Shown piece by piece: positions 24,783-32,722 of a stretch of 35,603 nucleotides of DNA. Below the pieces are notes generated by a model. The model did no database searches. It was given only the letters and a program-made list of their open reading frames with translations, and was not told the origin of the DNA. A program made the translations under genes and the position numbers. How positions within the stretch are numbered: the first letter of the stretch is position 1; the number at the start of each line of letters is the position of its first letter. Location: contig JAAYVG010000047.1 in NCBI GenBank assembly GCA_012517285.1, forward strand, positions 1-35,603, read 5' to 3'. This stretch comes from Elusimicrobiota bacterium (GTDB lineage: Bacteria > Elusimicrobiota > Elusimicrobia > Elusimicrobiales > UBA9959).

Positions 24783-26396
24783 TCACGATGGCTTTTTAAA
24801 AAAGTCATTTCCCTTATCATCAACAAGTATAAAAGCAGGAAAATCTTTAACATCAATAAGCCAGACTGATTCCATACCTAAATCAGGATAGTCTATGACA
24901 TCAACGCTCTTTATGCACTTTTCAGCTAAATATGCTGCAGGGCCACCAGGAGTTCCTAAATAAAATCCCTTATATTTTTTACAGCTTTCCCTTACAACAT
25001 CAGATCTGTTACCCTTTGCTATCATAACAAGCGAAGCATCCCTTGACTGAAGCATATTAACATAATCGTCCATCCTTCCAGCAGTGGTTGGGCCTAATGA
25101 ACCTGATGGTTTGTTCTTCGGTTTCTTTGCGGGACCGGCGTAAAGAACAGGATGTTTTAAGAGATAATCAGGAAGTGGCTTCTTATCCTCAATGAGCTTT
25201 CTAAACCTTGCATGAGCAAGATCTCTTGCAACAACAATCTTGCCTGTTAAAAGAACTCTTGTTCCAACAGAATATTTTGAAAGCTCAGAAACAACATCCC
25301 TCATATCCCTATCAATATCAATCCTTACTCCGCTCTGATTTTCATACTTATCCACCCACTCTTTTTTTATAAATCTTTCAGGCTCTCTATCAAGCTTTTC
25401 AAGCCATATACCATTTTCATCTATCCGTCCTAATGCCTGTCTATGAGCTATGCAGGAAAGCCCCATACCCACAGGGCAGCTTGCACTGTGACGACTGAGT
25501 CTTATAACCCTTACATCAAGTGCAAAATATTTTCCACCGAACTGAGCACCATATCCAAGCTTGTATGATTCATTTAAAAGATATTCCTCCATCTCTCTGT
25601 CACGAAATGCAATGGATTTTCTATCAGGTTTTGATGGAAGACCATCTAAATATCCTGTTGAGGCTAATTTGACTGTTTTAAGATTGAACTCAGCAGAGGT
25701 TCCACCAATAACAAAGGCAAGATGATATGGCGGGCATGCTGCTGTTCCTATGGACCTCATCTTTTCAACAAGAAATTTTTTTAATAACTCTGGCTTTAAT
25801 ATGCTTGGAGTTTCCTGATAAAGATATGTTTTATTTGACGATCCACCACCCTTTGCAATAAAAAGAAACTCATATTCCATAGAGTCTGTTGAATATATAT
25901 CAATCTGTGCAGGAAGGTTTGTTCCAGTGTTTTTTTCGCTGTACATATCAAGTGGTATAACCTGAGAATATCTTAAATTTTCTTTGTTATATGTTTCATA
26001 AATACCCTTTGATATAAACATCTCATCGTCTGTACCTGTAAAGACATAATCACCCTTTTTCGCTATAACTGTTGCTGTTCCCGTATCCTGACAAAGCGGA
26101 AGTTCAAAATTCTTTGATATGCAAGCATTTGAAAGAAATATATAGGCCATATACTTATCATTCTCAGAGGCATCCTTGTCATCAAGTATGGAAGCAATCT
26201 GTTTCAAGTGATCAGTTCTGTATAAAAACTCTAAATCCCTAAATGCTTCTTTTGATAAGAGTTCAAGAGACTTCGGATTAATATTTAATATTTTTTTGCC
26301 ATTGCACTTTACAACCTTCACTCCATCCTTTGATAAAAGTCTATACTTTGCATTTGATTTTTTTAAATTAAACATTCTTCTGAACTCAAATGGCAT
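24783..26396 (-). CDS. Class I (Fe-S) fumarate hydratase
   Basis: 537 aa, the one-polypeptide fumarase with both alpha and beta domains, reversible hydration of fumarate to malate. The three cysteines expected to hold the 4Fe-4S cluster are in LPLCQDTGT, GTAACPPYHLA and SASCPVGMG. The beta domain follows with GTRVLLTGKIVVARDLAHAR, SLGPTTAGRMDDY and GTPGGPAAYLA. GGAGG precedes the ATG. Such oxygen-labile fumarases are typical of anaerobes. Together with PckA it implies an active C4-dicarboxylate pathway. Confidence 0.94.
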   Translation of the reverse strand: MPFEFRRMFNLKKSNAKYRLLSKDGVKVVKCNGKKILNINPKSLELLSKEAFRDLEFLYRTDHLKQIASILDDKDASENDKYMAYIFLSNACISKNFELPLCQDTGTATVIAKKGDYVFTGTDDEMFISKGIYETYNKENLRYSQVIPLDMYSEKNTGTNLPAQIDIYSTDSMEYEFLFIAKGGGSSNKTYLYQETPSILKPELLKKFLVEKMRSIGTAACPPYHLAFVIGGTSAEFNLKTVKLASTGYLDGLPSKPDRKSIAFRDREMEEYLLNESYKLGYGAQFGGKYFALDVRVIRLSRHSASCPVGMGLSCIAHRQALGRIDENGIWLEKLDREPERFIKKEWVDKYENQSGVRIDIDRDMRDVVSELSKYSVGTRVLLTGKIVVARDLAHARFRKLIEDKKPLPDYLLKHPVLYAGPAKKPKNKPSGSLGPTTAGRMDDYVNMLQSRDASLVMIAKGNRSDVVRESCKKYKGFYLGTPGGPAAYLAEKCIKSVDVIDYPDLGMESVWLIDVKDFPAFILVDDKGNDFFKKPS

Positions 26397-26483
26397 AAAA
26401 CCTCCAAATAAATATTATCATCGATATTCCTTAATAAATAATAATATAGCAATAAAAAGGGAACAAGGCAAGTTAGTTATTTA

Positions 26484-26568
26484 ATCATCAGGATGTAAAC
26501 GGATTCAATCAAGATTTAGACAGATAATCATCAAGATGTAAACAGATTCATCAGGATGAAAACAGATA
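26484..26568. repeat. Second, decayed copy of the 21-bp array
   Basis: Four to five units of 20-22 bp of the type TAAACAGATTCATCAGGATG, clearly the same family as the array at 1-247 but without the 11-bp short units. It flows directly into octamer-family sequence (ATTAGTTATTTAG...). Confidence 0.8.
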
Positions 26569-26569
26569 A

Positions 26570-26634
26570 ATTAGTTATTTAGTTATTTAGAAAGAATAAA
26601 TTAGTTGTTTAGTCATTCAATTGGTTATTTGTTT
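26570..26634. repeat. AT-rich octanucleotide repeat units
   Basis: Units of the type AGTTATTT / GGTTATTT occur in an approximate 8-bp step. The complement (AACTAAAT, AACCAAAT) recurs at about 16348-16383 and 17429-17460, and fragments lie at 254-263 and 10461-10477. Confidence 0.55.
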
Positions 26635-26764
26635 TAAGTATATAAAATTTGCCTGTTTGATACAGTTTATTGTAAAATTATTAGTAGTAAGCTTATTTAT
26701 AACAAAGCTATTACGATAAAAATTATTTTATCTGTAACTTGGAAGGCTTTTGTTCTTTTATTAC

Positions 26765-26836
26765 GGGCGAGTAGCTCAGCGGCAGAGCACCTCCCTTACA
26801 AGGAGGGGGTCGTAGGTTCAAACCCTGCCTCGCCCA
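26765..26836 (+). tRNA. tRNA-Val (anticodon TAC)
   Basis: 72 nt. The acceptor stem GGGCGAG pairs with CTCGCCC, discriminator A. The anticodon loop CTTACAA gives TAC, and the T arm contains GGTTCAAACC. CCA is not encoded. Confidence 0.96.
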
Positions 26837-27002
26837 TTATTACTTTTTGCTTCTTAGATATATTTGACAGCTGCTTGGTATATTTATCTGCTCATGATTA
26901 TAACTACTTGATAATATAATGATGAGCAGCATTAGTTTTTAGATTTTATCTTGATATTTAGCAACACTATAAAAGGGGTTTTGTAGTTTTCAGATTTTTT
27001 TA

Positions 27003-27084
27003 GCCCTCGTGGCGGAACTGGCAGACGCGCATGGCTTAGGACCATGTCCTTAACGGGGTGCAGGTTCGAGCCCTGCCGAGGGCA
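27003..27084 (+). tRNA. tRNA-Leu (anticodon TAG)
   Basis: 82 nt class II tRNA. The acceptor stem GCCCTCG pairs with CGAGGGC, discriminator A. The anticodon loop CTTAGGA gives TAG, there is a variable arm, and the T arm carries GGTTCGAGCC. CCA is not encoded. It lies 27 bp upstream of the radical SAM gene and may share its transcript. Confidence 0.96.
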
Positions 27085-27111
27085 ATTTTTGTTTTTTAAT
27101 AAAGAGCGTTT

Positions 27112-27978
27112 ATGGCACTTCATCCTATAACTTCTTTCTGTAACCAGAAATGTATATTCTGCTCTGCATATCAGAGGGATGATGATCTATTTGATATAAA
27201 AGATTTTACAAAAGAAATTTTAAGCGACAGAGATCCTCTCTTCGTTATATCAGGCGGTGAACCTCTATCAGTTGGGATAGATAATCTGATCTATATACTC
27301 AACATTCTTAACAAACAGTCGAAGACAACAGAGATACAAACAAATGCATTGCTAATTGAAAACATACCATACGAAAAGCTTCATCTCCTCATATCGCTTC
27401 TTAACAGGAATAAAGGTTATTTTAATATAAATTTATCCGCTCATAACAAAACAACAGATTATAAACTTACAGGGGTAAAAAATGGTTTTGAGAAAAGACT
27501 TTCAGCTATAAAAACGCTTTCAAAGAATGGAGCAACTATAAGATTAACATATGTAATAAACTCAATAAATTACAAGCATATATCTGATTTTTCAAAGCTT
27601 GTAGTAAATAAATTACCATTTATTAACTGGGTTCAGTTCAGTTTTGTAAAGGGCATTGGTAAGGCAAAGGATAATAGAAATGTTATCCCTAAATATACTG
27701 ATGTATCACCTTATCTTATAAAGGCAATCAGCATACTTGATAGACACCATATAAAATTTAATACAGATCACATCCCACTTTGTTTTCTCGGAAAATACTG
27801 GGAGAGCAATGTTGATGTAAACAAAATGAGAAACGGTATTAAGGGCGATTATCTCTTAGAAAAAGAAAAGATTAAGGACTGTGATGGATGCAAGTTTTAC
27901 AGCATATGCTCCGGTCCAAGAAAGGATTACATAAAGGTGTATAAGAAGGGGTCACTGAAAAAGTCTAACGAAAGATAA
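27112..27978 (+). CDS. Radical SAM protein with C-terminal Cys cluster
   Basis: 288 aa. The 4Fe-4S/SAM motif is at the very N-terminus (CNQKCIFC, the CxxxCxxC pattern), followed by SGGEPLS and an IQTNAL segment, typical of the radical SAM barrel. Near the C-terminus CDGCKFYSICSGPRKDYIKVY holds three more cysteines, as in SPASM-like auxiliary cluster sites, although shorter. No peptide substrate gene is visible nearby. The last ten codons and the stop are formed by a 45-bp MITE-end copy that starts at 27948, so the original C-terminus may have been a little different. Substrate unknown. Confidence 0.88.
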   Translation: MALHPITSFCNQKCIFCSAYQRDDDLFDIKDFTKEILSDRDPLFVISGGEPLSVGIDNLIYILNILNKQSKTTEIQTNALLIENIPYEKLHLLISLLNRNKGYFNINLSAHNKTTDYKLTGVKNGFEKRLSAIKTLSKNGATIRLTYVINSINYKHISDFSKLVVNKLPFINWVQFSFVKGIGKAKDNRNVIPKYTDVSPYLIKAISILDRHHIKFNTDHIPLCFLGKYWESNVDVNKMRNGIKGDYLLEKEKIKDCDGCKFYSICSGPRKDYIKVYKKGSLKKSNER

Positions 27979-27992
27979 TTTTTCTAATGAAT
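27948..27992 (+). repeat. Solitary MITE end overlapping the radical SAM stop codon
   Basis: GGGGTCACTGAAAAAGTCTA and 25 more bases match 13068-13112 (41/45 on the other strand) and the termini of the 16042-16416 element. It supplies the last codons and the TAA of the radical SAM gene. No opposite end is found before the next gene. Confidence 0.78.
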
Positions 27993-28024
27993 AATTGTCT
28001 TGATTATAGTAGATTGTTGTTTTG

Positions 28025-28072
28025 AAAGTGCACGATTTTTAGGGTGATGTTGCAAAAACCTTGCACTTTTTT
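28025..28072. terminator. Bidirectional terminator candidate between convergent genes
   Basis: AAAGTGCA (28025-28032) pairs with TGCACTTT (28062-28069), with an inner T5/A5 pairing, and is followed by a run of T on the plus strand and of T on the minus strand (from the A run upstream). It lies between the converging radical SAM and cysteine desulfurase genes. Confidence 0.5.
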
Positions 28073-28096
28073 ATCTTTCTTTTGGCAATAAAGCTG

Positions 28097-29311
28097 CTAA
28101 TCTATAAGTTTCAAATATTTTTTCAAAGACCTTATAAAATAATTTACATCATCCTCCGTGTTATAAACAAAGAATGAAAGTCTTATAACTGACTTTATCC
28201 CAGTATTTATTGAAGCCAGATCAGCACAGAGCTTACCATATCTGACCGAAACAGGCTTGCTCTGACCTGATAAAAACATTGAAAAATCGGGATATGAAAA
28301 ATTTTTATTGATTGATGTAAAAGATATTATAGAGCCTTCTTCCAGCTCATCACCTATGATATTTATACCATCTATTTTATTCAATTCAGATACAGCATAT
28401 TTGACAAGTGAGGAGATATGCTTCCTTATTTCAAAGTAAGATATTTCATCAAGCTTTCTAATAGCAACAGAAAGTGCATAGGCACCAGAATAATTTTGTA
28501 TCCCCCCTTCAAAATTATAAAATTTATTAAGGAATCTGACATCTATTTTCCCATTACTTATGGATATGTCCTTTACAGTTCCACCACCAACCGCTGATGA
28601 GTTTAGAAAATTATAGAGCAAATCATTTATATAAAGCACACCAGTTCCATAAGGGGCACCTATCTTATGGCCTGAAAAAGCAATGGCATCAGCTCCCAGT
28701 GCTTTAACATCTATACTGTGAGAGGACACATACTGTGCACAATCAAAAAAAACTTTTATCCCGCACTTTTTTGCATAACTAACTATCTCTTCTGTCCTTA
28801 CTGTTCCTCCAAAGAAGTTTGATGCCTTTGATATACACAAAACCCTTGTTCTTTTATTGACAAGTTTTTTAAACTCATCAAATGAAGGTTGATAGTTTTT
28901 AATGGGAATTATCTTTAATTTTAATCCCTTTTCTTTTGATATCCTGTAAAATGGTAAAAAAACGCTGTTGTGTTCAAGCCCTGAAATAATTATCTCATCA
29001 CCAGTCTTAAATTTAAAAGAATTTGCAAGAATATTAAAACCATCAGTTGTTCCCGATGTGAAAACTATTTCATCCATTTGAGAATTTATGAAGTTTGCAA
29101 CATCTGATCTTGCAGACTCATATAACTCCTCAACCCTCAAAGCATTCTTATAAACAGCCCTTTTACCACCACAACTACCATAATCAAGCAAAAACCTCAT
29201 CTGAGCATCTGCAGAAGACTTCATTTTAAGGGCACTGCATGCACTATCAAGATATACAAAAGACTTATTAGATGCAGGAAATTCTTTTTTTATTTTTTTA
29301 ATATTAATCAT
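28097..29311 (-). CDS. Cysteine desulfurase-like class V aminotransferase
   Basis: 404 aa, fold-type I PLP enzyme of the SufS/CsdA type. Seen: YLDSACSALKMKSSADAQMR near the start, VFTSGTTDGFN, SGLEHNSVFLPF with the PLP-stacking His, FDCAQYVSSHS, IAFSGHKIGAPYGTGVLY with the Schiff-base Lys, and a late VSVRYGKLCADLAS, where the Cys is at the expected persulfide position. It would mobilise sulfur from cysteine. No scaffold (sufB/U, iscU) lies nearby. It follows the MBL-fold gene by 9 bp without an obvious ribosome-binding site of its own. It could alternatively act on another amino acid. Confidence 0.87.
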   Translation of the reverse strand: MINIKKIKKEFPASNKSFVYLDSACSALKMKSSADAQMRFLLDYGSCGGKRAVYKNALRVEELYESARSDVANFINSQMDEIVFTSGTTDGFNILANSFKFKTGDEIIISGLEHNSVFLPFYRISKEKGLKLKIIPIKNYQPSFDEFKKLVNKRTRVLCISKASNFFGGTVRTEEIVSYAKKCGIKVFFDCAQYVSSHSIDVKALGADAIAFSGHKIGAPYGTGVLYINDLLYNFLNSSAVGGGTVKDISISNGKIDVRFLNKFYNFEGGIQNYSGAYALSVAIRKLDEISYFEIRKHISSLVKYAVSELNKIDGINIIGDELEEGSIISFTSINKNFSYPDFSMFLSGQSKPVSVRYGKLCADLASINTGIKSVIRLSFFVYNTEDDVNYFIRSLKKYLKLID

Positions 29312-29320
29312 CTTAAATAA

Positions 29321-30160
29321 TTATATTGAGATAGTTTTCCCTTCCATTGCTCCAAAACATTTAATTTTAAGCCCAGCTTTTCTTATTTCCCTATTACAAT
29401 CATTGACTATAATATCAATCTGCTTGTCTGTTCTGTTCTGATTATGATGAAAAAGTATTAATTTCTTTACAACTGAACTGATCGCAAGTTCAAGAGCATC
29501 TCTCCATGTAGAATGTCCCCATGTTCTTCTGTATTCATACTCGCTATCAATATAATCTGCATCAGCAATCAAGAGATCAGCACCACGTGAGAACTCAACA
29601 TATTCATCAAAACTCCTTCCTCCAGGATGAGTATATCTCAGTTCATTATCAGTTAAAAAAACAACAGTTTTCCCATCCTCAATAAATTTATAACCGAACC
29701 CACCATTTGGATGACTGAGTTCTATTGGAATTATTTCTATATTATTTATTTTGATACCATTTTTTTCCATAGCCATAAATTTGAACTTTGCATCTATCTC
29801 CTCAAATTTTACAGGAAAACCCGGTGGCTGCATTATCTTTGAAACTATAGCTCTGACATCATCAGTTGTATATGAACAACCAGTAATGATTATCTCGTTT
29901 TTATCATCGTATATTGGAGCAAAAAAAGGAAAACCGAGTATGTGATCCCAGTGCTGATGAGTAAAAACTATAAATATTTTATTTATATTTTTTTTAATAA
30001 ATTCTTTGCCTAAATCTTTAACACCAGTTCCACAATCAACAATGATACTGTCATTATTTTTATCAATTATTTCAAGACATGTTGTACTTCCACCATACTT
30101 TAAAAATTCCCTGCCACTCACAGGTATGGAACCTCTTGTTCCCCAGAATTTTATTTTCAT
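29321..30160 (-). CDS. MBL-fold metallo-hydrolase
   Basis: 279 aa. It opens MKIKFWGTRGSIPVSG, the mark of a PhnP/RNase Z-like subgroup. The metal ligands are THQHWDH (about residues 67-73), the His of ELSHPNGGFG, the Asp of LLIADADYID and the His of ILFHHNQNRTD, so two metal sites look complete. Relatives are often phosphodiesterases, sometimes paired with signalling domains; the substrate is unknown. GAGGTAAT precedes the ATG. It probably forms a two-gene unit with the desulfurase downstream. Confidence 0.87.
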   Translation of the reverse strand: MKIKFWGTRGSIPVSGREFLKYGGSTTCLEIIDKNNDSIIVDCGTGVKDLGKEFIKKNINKIFIVFTHQHWDHILGFPFFAPIYDDKNEIIITGCSYTTDDVRAIVSKIMQPPGFPVKFEEIDAKFKFMAMEKNGIKINNIEIIPIELSHPNGGFGYKFIEDGKTVVFLTDNELRYTHPGGRSFDEYVEFSRGADLLIADADYIDSEYEYRRTWGHSTWRDALELAISSVVKKLILFHHNQNRTDKQIDIIVNDCNREIRKAGLKIKCFGAMEGKTISI

Positions 30161-30348
30161 ATTACCTCAATTAAAAACAGTTAACAGTGTTCAGTTAAAA
30201 GGAAACACCTTATTCACTGCTTACCGTCCACTATTGCTTTTTGTCTTTTCTGACCTCTGTCCTCTGTCTTCTGTTTTCTCTTTACTGACCACTGCCCACT
30301 GTTCACTGTTTTGCTGACCACTGCCCACCGATCACTGACCACTATTTC
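30161..30348. other. Repeat-bearing spacer before the carboxyltransferase stop
   Basis: No gene. Degenerate CAGTTAACAGTGTTCAGTT-like words (30176-30197) grade into a cleaner heptamer array from 30249 up to the carboxyltransferase stop codon. Confidence 0.6.
30249..30347. repeat. Heptanucleotide array TCTGNNN/ACTGNNN abutting a stop codon
   Basis: In 7-bp register: TCTGACC, TCTGTCC, TCTGTCT, TCTGTTT, TCTCTTT, then ACTGACC, ACTGCCC, ACTGTTC, ACTGTTT, one 8-bp slip, ACTGCCC, ACCGATC, ACTGACC, ACTATTT. The last unit touches the stop codon of the carboxyltransferase (30347-30349). The register is shared by the TCTG and ACTG forms, showing them to be one family. Confidence 0.85.
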
Positions 30349-32056
30349 ACAACGGTATATTTCCCTTTCTTTCTATTTTTGCACCAATATTTTTGTTTTT
30401 CAGTATGCTGAATGCCTCTATTATCTTAGCCCTTGCAAGCCTTGGCTCTATAACTTCATCAATAGAGCCTGTGGATGCTGTCTGATATGGAGAAGCAAAC
30501 TTATCAGCATATTCCTGAGCTAATTTTTCCTTCAATGCTTGTCTTTCCTCTTCCTTTGCTTCCTTTAATTGTTTTGAATAGAGTATTTCTATTGCACCCT
30601 GTGGGCCCATAACAGCTATTTCAGCACTCGGTAGTGAAAAATTTATATCACCACCTAAATACTTTGAGCTCATAGCAATATAAGCTCCGCCATAAGCTTT
30701 TCTCAGTATAAGAGAAACCTTTGGAACCGTTGCCTCAGCATAGGCATAAAGTAGCTTTGCCCCATGCCTTATTATTCCGTTGTGCTCCTGCTTTACACCC
30801 GGCCAGTATCCAGGAACATCCACAAGTGTTAATATCGGTATATTAAAATTGTTTAAAAATCTTATAAACCTTGCTGCCTTATCACTTGCATCAATATCAA
30901 GTGCTCCTGCCATATATGATGAATTATTTGCTATGATACCAACCACCTCACCATTCAATCTTGAAAAGCCCACAACAATATTTTTAGCAAAATTCCTGTG
31001 AACCTCTAAGAACTTATGATCATCACTCAACCACCATATAATATGATGAACTCTATAAGGCTTTTTAGGATCCATTGAACAAAGTCTTTCAAGTAAAGGG
31101 ATCTCTCTCTTCGGTGAATCATTTGAAACTATTGTGGATGGTTTTTCATAACAGTTTGACGGAAGATATGATAACAACTCCTTCACAGTTCTATAACACT
31201 CCTGTTCCGAGTTTGAAACGAAATGACATACTCCACTCTTTGATGCATGGGTCTTTGCTCCACCGAGAGTATCAAAATCCACCTCTTCACCTGTTGATGC
31301 CTTTACCACCGCAGGGCCTGTTACAAACATATTACTGATACCCTGAACCATAAAAACAAAATCTGTAAGTGCTGGGGAATAAACAGCTCCTCCTGCACAT
31401 GGCCCAACTATAACAGAGATCTGTGGAATTATACCTGATGACTCCACATTCCTTTTGAATATTTCTCCATACCCATCAAGGCTATCAACACCCTCCTGAA
31501 TTCTTGCACCACCAGAATCAAGTATCCCTATAACAGGGCATCCTATCCTTTTTGCAGTATCCATAAGATAGGCTATTTTTTTTGCATGGCTTAATCCAAG
31601 CGAACCACCGAGAAGCATAAAATCCTGAGAGAAAACCGCAACCCTTCTACTATTTATCTTTCCAAAACCGCATATAACACCATCTCCTTTTATATGCTTG
31701 TCCTTTATTCCAAAATCAGTACACCTTGTTTCAACAAGAAGCCCAAACTCTTCAAAACTGTTTTCATCAAGAAGGTATGCAAGTCTTTCCCTTGCTGTCA
31801 GTTTTCCCTTTGCTTTGTAAGCATCTATTTTATCCTGAGGATTCTGGTTTAATGCAGAATTAATGACATCCCTGTATCTCTGAAGCTTTGGAGGAATATC
31901 CTTTGTATGTGTCTTTTTTGATTTTTTTGTTTTAACCTCAGCAGTATTTTGGGCAGACACTGGCTTTTCATTAATAGGTGGCCTATCAGAATTAACAGAA
32001 CTATTATTCTTTTCCTCTTTCTTTGCACTTTCTAAATTCTCTTTTTTCTCTTCCAT
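30347..32056 (-). CDS. Acyl-CoA carboxylase carboxyltransferase subunit (PccB-like)
   Basis: 569 aa. From about residue 58 it follows the propionyl/acetyl-CoA carboxylase beta chain: KIDAYKAKGKLTARERLAYLLD, GDGVICGFGKINSRRVAVFSQDF, LDSGGARIQEGVDSL, VGPCAGGAVYSPALTDF, TGPAVVKASTGEEVD and DVPGYWPGVKQEHNGIIRHGAK. The N-terminal 55 or so residues are an unusual Lys/Glu/Ser-rich extension. It would pass CO2 from carboxybiotin to an acyl-CoA, giving malonyl- or methylmalonyl-CoA, which suits an extender-supply role for the upstream synthase. No biotin carboxylase or BCCP gene is in the window. The start directly follows the PPTase stop, with GGAGGA inside the end of that gene. Confidence 0.94.
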   Translation of the reverse strand: MEEKKENLESAKKEEKNNSSVNSDRPPINEKPVSAQNTAEVKTKKSKKTHTKDIPPKLQRYRDVINSALNQNPQDKIDAYKAKGKLTARERLAYLLDENSFEEFGLLVETRCTDFGIKDKHIKGDGVICGFGKINSRRVAVFSQDFMLLGGSLGLSHAKKIAYLMDTAKRIGCPVIGILDSGGARIQEGVDSLDGYGEIFKRNVESSGIIPQISVIVGPCAGGAVYSPALTDFVFMVQGISNMFVTGPAVVKASTGEEVDFDTLGGAKTHASKSGVCHFVSNSEQECYRTVKELLSYLPSNCYEKPSTIVSNDSPKREIPLLERLCSMDPKKPYRVHHIIWWLSDDHKFLEVHRNFAKNIVVGFSRLNGEVVGIIANNSSYMAGALDIDASDKAARFIRFLNNFNIPILTLVDVPGYWPGVKQEHNGIIRHGAKLLYAYAEATVPKVSLILRKAYGGAYIAMSSKYLGGDINFSLPSAEIAVMGPQGAIEILYSKQLKEAKEEERQALKEKLAQEYADKFASPYQTASTGSIDEVIEPRLARAKIIEAFSILKNKNIGAKIERKGNIPL

Positions 32057-32686
32057 TCATCCTCCATTATAGCAAAGGGCTACCAGATAATTATCTTTAT
32101 TAATAACCTCATAGTTAATTTTACAAATTTTGAAAAGACTTAATAACAACTTTGCTTCACCTTTATATAAAATATCATCATTATTGAACTCTATATCTCT
32201 TGCTGAAACACTCAATCCCCTTCCAATCATCTTAAGAAATGCTTCCTTCATAGCCCATATTCTGATGATCTCCTCATCACTATTATCAAGCTCAGATGAT
32301 GACATAAAATCAGTCAAATATTCCTTGTTTTTTTTCTCAAAAAGCTCTATATCTATCCCTATATAAGGCATCATATCACCTCTGAAAGCAACGCCTACAT
32401 ATTCTTCCCTATGAGAAAGTGATATATAAAATAATAATTTTTTATTGACAACAGCATAAGGCTTTCTGTCCTTATCATTTTTTATTTCAACATCACTGAA
32501 ATTACAAGATATAGAATCCGATATAAATTTTTTTGCCAGAATTCTGGATGCTAAAAACTCATTTTTTCTTTTAGCTATCTTGAATGAGTCATATTGATCC
32601 TTTTCAGATGGTGATAATAAACTTACATTAAGAATTATATCAGATATTTTTTCAACCTTCCATAATATAGTGTTCAAATCAGACAT
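32057..32686 (-). CDS. Sfp-type 4'-phosphopantetheinyl transferase
   Basis: 209 aa, two-domain PPTase that activates carrier proteins of synthases. IGIDIELFEKK (Mg-binding Asp/Glu, about residues 101-111) and IWAMKEAFLKMIGRGLS (WxxKEA motif, about 143-159) are intact, and ISLSHREEYVGVAF carries the usual CoA-binding Ser-His pair. It starts 36 bp after the synthase stop and abuts the carboxyltransferase gene, so it is very likely the dedicated activator of the synthase ACPs, the position PfaE has in omega-3 synthase loci. Confidence 0.93.
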   Translation of the reverse strand: MSDLNTILWKVEKISDIILNVSLLSPSEKDQYDSFKIAKRKNEFLASRILAKKFISDSISCNFSDVEIKNDKDRKPYAVVNKKLLFYISLSHREEYVGVAFRGDMMPYIGIDIELFEKKNKEYLTDFMSSSELDNSDEEIIRIWAMKEAFLKMIGRGLSVSARDIEFNNDDILYKGEAKLLLSLFKICKINYEVINKDNYLVALCYNGG

Positions 32687-32722
32687 AACTAAATAGCGAT
32701 CAGAAACAAGATATCATATCCG

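Larger units (their letters stand above)
26397..26764. other. Intergenic repeat-bearing spacer before tRNA-Val
   Basis: No gene is seen. From left to right: the fumarase ribosome-binding site and AT-rich leader, a decayed 21-bp array (26484-26568), octamer-family units (26570-26634), and an AT-rich stretch that must hold the tRNA-Val promoter, which I could not fix with confidence. Confidence 0.6.

Noticed and set aside
26932-27123. Minus-strand 63-codon frame across tRNA-Leu
   Set aside because: It is antisense to a clear tRNA, and part of its peptide is the usual false translation of a tRNA gene.
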